NCBI GenBank assembly: GCA_021797465.1 | Contig: JAJZZR010000501.1 | Location: 1 to 41,237 of the forward strand | Source: Pseudomonadota bacterium | Lineage (GTDB): Bacteria; Pseudomonadota; Gammaproteobacteria; Steroidobacterales; Steroidobacteraceae | Direction: 5' to 3' | Length of the DNA stretch: 41,237 nucleotides | Shown here: positions 7,357 to 12,166 of the stretch, one piece after another | How positions within the stretch are numbered: position 1 is the stretch's first letter | How the letters are laid out: each line of letters starts with the position of its first letter | The notes under the pieces: model-generated | Told to the model about the DNA's origin: nothing | The model's database searches: none | What the model saw: only the letters and a program-made list of their open reading frames with translations | Translations under genes and position numbers: made by a program

Positions 7357-7500
7357 AGTCCGTGATTCCCTATCTCTATCCACAAACTGACCAAAAATGA
7401 AGAATTCCTTAAAAATCATGAATCACGGCCGATCACGCGCGCGAGGACTTTAAGTGCGCGCGTAATGCGGGTGGGAGATCACGGACTTCACGGACGTCTC
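7340..7500. other. Candidate phage replication origin
   Basis: Region starting at the end of the primase-helicase gene. It contains three tandem GTCCGT(C/G)A-type repeats (7340-7366), an 18-bp perfect inverted copy at 7478-7495, a DnaA-box-like CTATCCACA at 7376-7384 (one mismatch to TTATCCACA), an AT-rich stretch at about 7381-7423 and two further ATCACG copies near 7425-7438. Repeats plus AT-rich DNA beside a replication initiator gene is the usual plan for small phage origins. Function is inferred. Confidence 0.5.
7349..7495. repeat. 18-bp perfect inverted repeat, arms 111 nt apart
   Basis: GTCCGTGAAGTCCGTGAT at 7349-7366 is the exact reverse complement of ATCACGGACTTCACGGAC at 7478-7495. 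The left arm overlaps the last codon and stop of the replication gene. The arms are too far apart for a terminator hairpin; a protein-binding or origin role is more likely. Confidence 0.85.
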
Positions 7501-7640
7501 GGACCGAGGTCGCGGAGAGATTTCCGGTCCAGACTGTGGTTAATATGCAACTCTGTGGCGAAATTTGATGCGGCGGAGGCAAAGCGCCACGCCCGCACTC
7601 TCCGCTTTAATTCCCCTCCACCCTGTGATACCCTCACCGT

Positions 7641-7808
7641 ATGTCGAACGAAAAACGCATCCACGCCGCGCATCAGCGAGCCTACCGCAAGCGCCAGAAA
7701 GCCAGGGGGCTGGTCGAGATTCAGATCTGGTGCTACCCCGACCAAGTCGCGCGGCTGCGGCAGTACGCCCGCACCCTGCGCTGGACGCCGCGGGATGCTC
7801 AGTCGTGA
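7641..7808 (+). CDS. Small basic hypothetical protein (55 aa)
   Basis: 55 residues: MSNEKRIHAAHQRAYRKRQK then ARGLVEIQIWCYPDQVARLR. The 'A-Y-R-x-R-x-K-A-R-G-x-V-x-I-x-x-W' stretch followed by a helix looks like small phage ribbon-helix-helix proteins (beta strand with basic helix), so DNA binding is plausible. There is no Shine-Dalgarno. Instead GATACC sits 8 nt before the ATG, similar to the terminase promoter. The gap upstream (7357-7640) holds the candidate origin and a weak GC hairpin (7573-7578 with 7600-7605). Confidence 0.6.
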   Translation: MSNEKRIHAAHQRAYRKRQKARGLVEIQIWCYPDQVARLRQYARTLRWTPRDAQS

Positions 7809-7844
7809 CCAGGCGCGCGCTAATCCTCACAAGTGGAGATTTAC

Positions 7845-8309
7845 ATGGGCTGTGACATACACGTCTGCGCAGAGCGGCGAGACGGGGATCGATGGGTCCA
7901 CGTTTCGATAGAGGCCGAGCCGTTTTCTAACCGCAACTATCGCGTTTTCGGATTCTTGGCCAACGTCCGCAATTACTCCGTTGTCCCACCTATCGCTATG
8001 CCGCGCGGATTCCCAGAAGACGCCAGCGAGGATGCGCGCAAGGATTACACCCATTGGGACTGGGACGCGCATACGCCATCTTGGCTCACGGTCGAAGAAC
8101 TGACCAACTACGACTATGACCAGACGATTGAGGATCGGCGGTATATTCGCCAAGAGGGGCCTAATTACTTCAACGGAGCAGCAACATGCGAGCCTGGCGA
8201 TGGAGAGCGGATGCCGCTACGAGAATTTCTCGGGGAGCAGTTTTTTAGTGACCTCACAGCGCTAAAAGAATCCGGTGCTGAGCGCGTAGTATTTTGGTTC
8301 GACAATTAG
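7845..8309 (+). CDS. Conserved phage protein, MGCDIH family
   Basis: 154 residues. The start MGCDIHVCAERRDGDRWVHV is characteristic of a family of phage and bacterial hypotheticals that begin MGCDIH and continue with a Trp-rich beta sequence and an aromatic NRNYRVFGFLANVRN segment. I chose ATG 7845 over the GTG at 7833 because of this conserved start and a GTGGAG ribosome site. The many Trp, His and acidic residues suggest a beta fold; function unknown. Confidence 0.75.
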   Translation: MGCDIHVCAERRDGDRWVHVSIEAEPFSNRNYRVFGFLANVRNYSVVPPIAMPRGFPEDASEDARKDYTHWDWDAHTPSWLTVEELTNYDYDQTIEDRRYIRQEGPNYFNGAATCEPGDGERMPLREFLGEQFFSDLTALKESGAERVVFWFDN

Positions 8310-8316
8310 AGCCGCC

Positions 8317-8559
8317 GTGACCGAAGTCATGTGGTACGACCGCACCATCGCCATGTCCTACGACGGCATGGCCGAGACCGTGACCTTCGAGCTCGCCGGC
8401 CGGCTGGTGACGGCGCAGATGCCGTTCTCGGACGCGCACGCGCTCTGGGAGCTGCTGCAGCTCAGCTACCGCCGCGGCGTGCTCGAGGGGCTCGCGCACA
8501 TGTCGAGGCGCGTGCGGGAGGTCGAGGTCGAGGTGCAGACTATGAGAGGGATGCCGTGA
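8317..8559 (+). CDS. Hypothetical protein (80 aa)
   Basis: 80 residues from GTG 8317 (an ATG at 8329 is an alternative). MWYDRTIAMSYDGMAETVTF and ELAGRLVTAQMPFSDAHALW form the likely folded part, and the C-terminus VREVEVEVQTM is helical. No domain recognised. It overlaps the next gene by 4 nt (GTGA), as part of a chain of small coupled genes. Confidence 0.55.
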   Translation: MTEVMWYDRTIAMSYDGMAETVTFELAGRLVTAQMPFSDAHALWELLQLSYRRGVLEGLAHMSRRVREVEVEVQTMRGMP

Positions 8560-8873
8560 GCCGTCCCGCGCCATACTCCCGCCTCTCCACGCTCCGGGAT
8601 GCCGCGCTCGTATTTGCGCTGCTGTGGCTCGCGTTCGGCTCCATCTTGACCGTCCGCCGCTGGTACGAGCGCCAGCAGCCGGCTGCGCGATGGGTGTCGA
8701 TGCGCCTGCGCTGGTCAGAGCCTGACGGCCGCTGGCTCGGCGTGCGGCTGCATCGAGCCTATCGCACTCAGGAGCAGTGTGTGGCGGCGACGCCGACGAC
8801 GACACTCGAGACGCTCGGTCGGCAGAGTTACCGCATGCAGTGGCAGTGTGTGAAGGTGTGGAGGGTGAGGTGA
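8556..8873 (+). CDS. Membrane-anchored hypothetical protein (105 aa)
   Basis: 105 residues from GTG 8556. A membrane helix runs near residues 12-31 (AALVFALLWLAFGSILTV), followed by a basic, presumably periplasmic or cytoplasmic domain with two Cys in similar settings (RTQEQCVA and MQWQCVKVW). The paired Q-x-C patterns suggest a small disulfide-stabilised domain. Function unknown. Confidence 0.55.
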   Translation: MSRPAPYSRLSTLRDAALVFALLWLAFGSILTVRRWYERQQPAARWVSMRLRWSEPDGRWLGVRLHRAYRTQEQCVAATPTTTLETLGRQSYRMQWQCVKVWRVR

Positions 8874-9055
8874 AAAAGTCCAAGAAAGTCCGCGAGGTCG
8901 AACCGCTGATGGGCACTGCAACTATTTGCACCCGCGCGCGCGATCAACTCGGTAGAACGACCGCGATAACTATGTTTGGCCAGGTGGTGTCCATGGCCGT
9001 CGCGCGAGCGATACGCGACTGGCTGATTAAGGCCATACCGGAGGATGAGGCATGA
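8870..9055 (+). CDS. Small protein, paralogue of the next gene
   Basis: 61 residues from GTG 8870, which overlaps the previous stop. It shares two blocks with the next gene: REVEPL near the N-terminus and a C-terminal IRDWLIKAIPED. The centre differs. The two genes overlap by ATGA. Tandem duplication followed by divergence is the simple reading. No known family; the C-terminal 'A-x-x-[IL]-R-D-W-L' helix is reminiscent of small phage proteins with a helical tail. Confidence 0.6.
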   Translation: MKKSKKVREVEPLMGTATICTRARDQLGRTTAITMFGQVVSMAVARAIRDWLIKAIPEDEA

Positions 9056-9249
9056 GCGATACCAAACCCAAGCCTTTCCGCGAAGTCGATCCGCTGCGCA
9101 TACCCGGAGAGCTGAACGCTGTCCGCTATAGCGACTTGCATCTGCGCCTGAACGCGCCTGTCAGTGACTCTATGACGCTGCTCAACGTCGATGAAGCCAA
9201 GGCGCTCCGCGACTGGCTTAACGCGGCGTTGCCGGAGGACTCCACATGA
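9052..9249 (+). CDS. Small protein, paralogue of the previous gene
   Basis: 65 residues. FREVDPLRIPGEL at the start and EAKALRDWLNAALPED at the end match the preceding gene; the centre (DLHLRLNAPVSDSMTLLNVD) looks like beta strands. Such a layout, a strand pair followed by an 'EA..L.DWL..AL' helix, occurs in short phage hypotheticals. No function can be given. ATGA overlaps on both sides. Confidence 0.6.
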   Translation: MSDTKPKPFREVDPLRIPGELNAVRYSDLHLRLNAPVSDSMTLLNVDEAKALRDWLNAALPEDST

Positions 9250-9419
9250 CCCTCGCCATCATCTTCTGCTTCACGCTCTGGACCGCCACGCTGGTGTTCG
9301 CATTCTGGTGGAGCGAGCGCCGCTACCAGGACGGCTACCACGACGGCTACAGCGACGCCGAGGAGTGGGCGCAGCGCACTACGAGCACGGCGGGAGATTA
9401 CTTTGGAGGCGAGCCATGA
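9246..9419 (+). CDS. Small membrane protein (57 aa)
   Basis: 57 residues. MTLAIIFCFTLWTATLVFAF is a membrane helix, followed by a soluble tail with a duplicated DGY motif (YQDGYHDGYSDAEEWAQ). Such 'membrane helix plus Y-x-x-G-Y-x-x-G' proteins are common among phage early genes. Coupled to both neighbours by ATGA overlaps. Function unknown. Confidence 0.6.
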   Translation: MTLAIIFCFTLWTATLVFAFWWSERRYQDGYHDGYSDAEEWAQRTTSTAGDYFGGEP

Positions 9420-9724
9420 ACTGCAAGCAGGGCGATTTGGCGCTGATAATCGGGCCGGCTGGGCGATCTTGCGTGGGCAAGGTTGTGCGATGCGTTGAAT
9501 TATTGCCGGTCGATACGAGATTTATCATCCCATCAGGACAAGTACGATATACCTCCAAGCCTGGCTGGTTGACCGATACTGTTGTGGTCGAAAATCCGGT
9601 TGACGGTTTGGACCTCCACAATCGCGGCGTCAGTGACCGCTTCTTGATGCCCCTCCGCCCTCCCGCCGCCGACGAAACCGACACCGCCGAGCGGGGCGTG
9701 ACGGAGGGGCTTAGTCTTACCTAA
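9416..9724 (+). CDS. Hypothetical beta-rich protein (102 aa)
   Basis: 102 residues from ATG 9416 with GGAGGCGAGCC before it. MNCKQGDLALIIGPAGRSCV reads like an SH3/KOW-like small beta barrel (G-D-x-x-x-I-x-x-x-x-x-x-G-x-x-x-x-V), a pattern frequent in phage hypotheticals. The C-terminal part is Pro-rich (MPLRPPAADETDTAERG). No role can be assigned. Confidence 0.6.
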   Translation: MNCKQGDLALIIGPAGRSCVGKVVRCVELLPVDTRFIIPSGQVRYTSKPGWLTDTVVVENPVDGLDLHNRGVSDRFLMPLRPPAADETDTAERGVTEGLSLT

Positions 9725-9738
9725 CATTGGAGTTAAAC

Positions 9739-10269
9739 ATGACACAGCTTGAAATCGCATCCCAAGTTATCCCATCGAGACATGCCATGCCAGACAACAC
9801 CGACTCTCCGCGCAAGATCATCGAGGGCATCGTGCGTGCGCATCAGTTCGATTACGACGCCTCAGCCGAGGCCGTGCTCGAGGAAATGGCCGAGAACGCC
9901 GCGCTGCGCGAGTACGTCGAGGCCGAGGGCGCGCGGTATTGCGTGCGCTCGGTTGCCAGCGGCAGCCGAAGAAGCAGCTCCGGGAGCTCAGAGGGCTCTC
10001 CTGCCGCTGCCGGTCAGCCGTTCAGACGACACTACACGGCCATTGCGACGTTCTTGGACGATTTCACCCTTCCCGGCGGCATGTCCATCGGCGATGCGCG
10101 AGCAATCGACATCAAGAAGGCCATCGAGTATTACGGCGCGCAGGAGGCCGGCATGCGCAAGCAGCGCAAGTTCCTCGAGGCTGTGGGCAAGAAGCTGGCG
10201 GCCGGCAAGCGCGTGCGCGCGGTATTCTCAGCCGCGCAGTTGATGCGCATGCAGCGGGAGGCACGATGA
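9739..10269 (+). CDS. Hypothetical protein with a Ser-rich insert
   Basis: 176 residues. ATG 9739 is preceded by TTGGAG, which decides the start over an in-frame TTG at 9727. The N-terminal half (SPRKIIEGIVRAHQFDYDAS, then EMAENAALREYVEAEGARY) and the C-terminal half (KKAIEYYGAQEAGMRKQRKF) are ordinary helical sequence. Between them lies a low-complexity stretch of about 24 residues, SGSRRSSSGSSEGSPAAAG, encoded by a strongly palindromic DNA block at 9957-10009. The insert may be a mobile palindrome that kept the frame. No function recognised. Its stop overlaps the next ATG. Confidence 0.6.
   Translation: MTQLEIASQVIPSRHAMPDNTDSPRKIIEGIVRAHQFDYDASAEAVLEEMAENAALREYVEAEGARYCVRSVASGSRRSSSGSSEGSPAAAGQPFRRHYTAIATFLDDFTLPGGMSIGDARAIDIKKAIEYYGAQEAGMRKQRKFLEAVGKKLAAGKRVRAVFSAAQLMRMQREAR
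9957..10009. repeat. Palindromic insert inside the preceding gene
   Basis: CAGCGGCAG (9957-9965) pairs with CTGCCGCTG (10001-10009). Inside it AGCTCC (9976-9981) faces GGAGCT (9983-9988), and further GAGG/CTCT repeats follow. It has the outer-stem-plus-inner-hairpin plan of the cloverleaf units at 10284 onward but lacks their GGCCA/TGCC frame, so it may be a degenerate or unrelated palindrome. Confidence 0.5.
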
Positions 10270-11495
10270 CAGCGAAGGTCAGCGGAGGGGGGAGGGTCAG
10301 ACCCGGCGTGCCCGCAAGGGCCATCAGCGCCGTGCCCTCTCCCCTCCCCTCAAACTCCGGCGGACGGGGGAAGGCCAATAGGCGCTTGCCTGCGAAGGCC
10401 AGCAGCGCCGTGCCCTCTCCAGTCCGCCGGTCCTCGAAATCCGGGAAGCGGGGGAAGGCCACTGCGGTCGTGCCTTCGAAGGCCAAAAGAGTGGCGCCAT
10501 CCTCCGCTTCTCCGGACCTGAAAGCGCGGAGGGGAGGCCGCGTTGTACGTGCCAGCAATGGCCACACTGAGACTGCCTCCCCTCCCGCCCTCTCGCCCAC
10601 CATCGACCGCGTGTTCTTACTCTACGAGCAGCGGCGAGACCTGCTCAGCACCGCGTCCGGCATGACCAACCGGCTCAAGGCGCTGACGAAGATCAGGCGC
10701 GGGTTGCCAGTGAGCGCGAAGGTGTCGGAGGCGATGATCCTCGAGACCCCCTACCCGCCCATCGATACGCTGCTGTCCGCCCGCGGCGTGCTGCGCGACC
10801 ATCTCGGCAAGATCGAGAAGGAGCTCGAGCAGTTCGCCGAGGACCTGCCGGCCTATGCGTCGTTCTGGAAACCGCAGCGCGGTCTGAGCGGGCTCGGGCT
10901 GGCGCTCATCGCGGGCGAGGCCGGCGACCTGGCCGGCTACTCGACGCACTCTAAGCTGTGGCGGCGGTTCGGCTTGCACGTTGACGGTGACGGCCGGGCC
11001 TATTGGAAGCGGCGTCCTGGGCTCAGCGCTGAGGACTGGGAGACTGCCGGCTACTGTCCGCGTCGCAGGTCGATTATTTTCCAGTTGACCGACTCGCTGC
11101 TCAAGGCGCAGATACGCAAGGACGAAAACGACCCGGAAAAGCGCGTGGCGCTCGGCGAATATGGCGCGCTATACCTGCGGGAGAAGGCGCGCCAGCAGGA
11201 GAAAGCCAAGGCCGAGGGTCTGACGGTCTGCCCCGCCGCGAAGATTCCAGCCAAATCTGCATCCAAGTATCGCAGCGATGGTCATATCCACAACAGAGCC
11301 GCGCGGTATGTCGGCAAGAAGCTGCTGCGCGATTTGTGGAAGGTTTGGAGACGGGAGGCCAGCATCGTGTTGCCAAAAGGCCATACGGCATATGCCTCCC
11401 GCTCTCCATCGAAATCGGCGGGGAGGGTCAGAGTGCCCGTGCCCGAAAGGGCCAGGATTGCGTTGCCCGCCCCGCCGTCCTCTCCTGCAACGTGA
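10266..11495 (+). CDS. IS110-C-terminal-like protein embedded in structured repeats
   Basis: 409 residues from ATG 10266 (ATGA overlap). Residues 1-105 are low-complexity Arg/Lys/Ser/Pro sequence made by four structured DNA repeats. Residues about 106-360 are the core: a helical LYEQRRDLLSTASGMTNRLK stretch, then RGLSGLGLALIAGEAGDLAG and STHSKLWRRFGL, which resemble the helix-hairpin-helix region of the IS116/IS110/IS902 transposase C-terminal domain. The core closes with HNRAARYVGKKLLRDLWKVW. Residues 360-409 are again made by two repeats. No N-terminal DEDD (RuvC-like) catalytic domain of IS110 is seen and the catalytic Ser is not certain, so it is probably not an autonomous transposase. 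An internal start near 10661 is possible. Family similarity is from memory. Confidence 0.65.
   Translation: MTAKVSGGGRVRPGVPARAISAVPSPLPSNSGGRGKANRRLPAKASSAVPSPVRRSSKSGKRGKATAVVPSKAKRVAPSSASPDLKARRGGRVVRASNGHTETASPPALSPTIDRVFLLYEQRRDLLSTASGMTNRLKALTKIRRGLPVSAKVSEAMILETPYPPIDTLLSARGVLRDHLGKIEKELEQFAEDLPAYASFWKPQRGLSGLGLALIAGEAGDLAGYSTHSKLWRRFGLHVDGDGRAYWKRRPGLSAEDWETAGYCPRRRSIIFQLTDSLLKAQIRKDENDPEKRVALGEYGALYLREKARQQEKAKAEGLTVCPAAKIPAKSASKYRSDGHIHNRAARYVGKKLLRDLWKVWRREASIVLPKGHTAYASRSPSKSAGRVRVPVPERARIALPAPPSSPAT
10284..10347. repeat. Cloverleaf repeat unit A
   Basis: Outer stem GGAGGGGGGAG (10284-10294) with CTCTCCCCTCC (10337-10347), 11 pairs including one G-T. Inside are two hairpin modules 24 nt apart: GGTCA-GACCCGGC-GTGCC and GGCCA-TCAGCGCC-GTGCC, with stems GGGT/GCCC and AGGGC/GCCCT. 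Confidence 0.8.
10357..10430. repeat. Cloverleaf repeat unit B
   Basis: Outer stem CCGGCGGAC (10357-10365) with GTCCGCCGG (10422-10430), 9 perfect pairs, extended inward by GGGGA with TCTCC. Inner modules 24 nt apart: GGCCA-ATAGGCGC-TTGCC (stem AGGC/GCCT) and GGCCA-GCAGCGCC-GTGCC. Confidence 0.85.
10440..10516. repeat. Cloverleaf repeat unit C
   Basis: Outer stem TCCGG (10440-10444) with CCGGA (10512-10516) and GAAGCGG (10445-10451) with CCGCTTC (10504-10510), 12 pairs with one bulged T. Inner modules 24 nt apart: GGCCA-CTGCGGTC-GTGCC with the 6-bp stem GAAGGC/GCCTTC, and GGCCA-AAAGAGTG-GCGCC. Confidence 0.85.
10526..10588. repeat. Cloverleaf repeat unit D
   Basis: Outer stem AGGGGAGGC (10530-10538) with GCCTCCCCT (10575-10583), extended by GCGG (10526-10529) with CCCGC (one bulge). 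Inner modules 24 nt apart: GGCCG-CGTTGTAC-GTGCC and GGCCA-CACTGAGA-CTGCC. The unit is read in a different codon phase from units B and C. Confidence 0.75.
11347..11407. repeat. Cloverleaf repeat unit E
   Basis: Outer stem GGAGA (11347-11351) with TCTCC (11403-11407), C52-G401 pair, and GGGAGGC (11353-11359) with GCCTCCC (11394-11400), one bulge. Inner modules 22 nt apart: GGCCA-GCATCGTG-TTGCC and GGCCA-TACGGCAT-ATGCC (stem AGGC/GCCT). It lies downstream of the transposase-like core. Confidence 0.8.
11416..11477. repeat. Cloverleaf repeat unit F
   Basis: Outer stem CGGCGGGG (11416-11423) with CCCCGCCG (11470-11477), 8 perfect pairs. Inner modules 24 nt apart: GGTCA-GAGTGCCC-GTGCC (stem GGGT/GCCC) and GGCCA-GGATTGCG-TTGCC (stem GGGC/GCCC). 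Last unit before the stop codon of the gene. Confidence 0.85.
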
Positions 11496-11505
11496 CGAGG
11501 TTCAC

Positions 11506-11667
11506 ATGTACACAACCATCCGCAAATCCCTGCCCGCCGTGCTCTTGCTATCCTGCGCCGCCGCACTAATCGGCGTGGTCGCGGCCGTACGCTACGCATC
11601 GGTACCGCTGCACATCCCGGCGCGCGAGTGGGTGATAATTTTCTGTCTCGCGGCGTTAAATACATGA
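11506..11667 (+). CDS. Small two-span membrane protein (53 aa)
   Basis: 53 residues. Two hydrophobic segments are seen: SLPAVLLLSCAAALIGVVAA and a second ending VIIFCLAALNT, with SVPLHIPARE between. GACGAGG lies before the ATG. It is the last gene before the late promoter. The size and two spans fit a small holin-like or inner-membrane protein, but its place away from the lysis genes argues against a firm call. Confidence 0.55.
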   Translation: MYTTIRKSLPAVLLLSCAAALIGVVAAVRYASVPLHIPAREWVIIFCLAALNT

Positions 11668-11698
11668 CTTGACCGCCTACTCTGCCGCGAGGCACCAT

Positions 11699-11726
11699 TT
11701 GAAACGCTAACGGCTGCGGCGATATT
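11699..11726 (+). promoter_or_regulatory. Candidate late promoter for packaging genes
   Basis: TTGAAA (11699-11704), 16-nt spacer, GATATT (11721-11726). The ATG of the small terminase gene follows 8 nt later without a Shine-Dalgarno, so the mRNA may be leaderless. CGCTAACG sits in the spacer (11704-11711) and also occurs before the prohead gene at 16551-16564. Confidence 0.5.
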
Positions 11727-11734
11727 CTCGGCGC

Positions 11735-12166
11735 ATGTCAGAGTACGTCCCGTACAGCCCCGAATTAGGTCGGAAAATCTGCGAACGCATCGCGAACGGC
11801 GAAAGCCTGCGCAAGATATGCTCAGAGCCGGGGATGCCGGCGCGCATGAGCGTGTTTCGGTGGATACGCGCAAACGGTGATTTTGCCGAAGAATATGCCG
11901 TCGCCCGGCAGATGCAAGGCGACTACATGGACGACCTGATCCTCGAGACCGCGTACGAGTGCACCCAGTCTAACGCCAAAGCCTCGAGCGTAAAGATTTC
12001 CGCATTCCAGTGGCGCGCCATGAAGCTCCGGCCCAGGGAGTACGGCGAGCGCAAGTCGGTCGAGCTCTCAGGCCCTGACCGCGCGCCCCTCACCAGCGTC
12101 AACCTAAACACGACAAATCCGGTGGAAGCGTCCCGCGTCTACCAAGAACTCATCGCTGGAAAATAA
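11735..12166 (+). CDS. terS: Terminase small subunit
   Basis: 143 residues. Residues 8-65 have the helix-turn-helix of small terminase subunits: ICERIANGESLRKICSE then SVFRWIRANGDFAEEYAVAR, where 'F-x-x-x-Y-x-x-A-R' is the usual ending. The following DDLILETAYEC and WRAMKLRPREYGER segment is the conserved oligomerisation core ('K-W-x-x-x-[KR]-x-x-P-x-x-Y-G'). The C-terminus (ASRVYQELIAGK) probably contacts the large subunit. It recognises phage DNA for packaging. Its stop overlaps the large-subunit start (TAATG). Confidence 0.92.
   Translation: MSEYVPYSPELGRKICERIANGESLRKICSEPGMPARMSVFRWIRANGDFAEEYAVARQMQGDYMDDLILETAYECTQSNAKASSVKISAFQWRAMKLRPREYGERKSVELSGPDRAPLTSVNLNTTNPVEASRVYQELIAGK

Noticed and set aside
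7349-7495. Rho-independent terminator from the inverted repeat
   Set aside because: Arms are 111 nt apart and no T-run follows; position and repeat pattern fit an origin or protein site better.
7573-7605. Terminator hairpin GCGGAG/CTCCGC followed by TTTAATT
   Set aside because: Only 6 bp with a 21-nt loop and a broken T-run; too weak to list.
10284-11477. CRISPR-like array
   Set aside because: Units repeat but the constant parts are short and the structure is a cloverleaf with outer stems that change; spacers are 8 nt and units are few and irregular. No cas genes.
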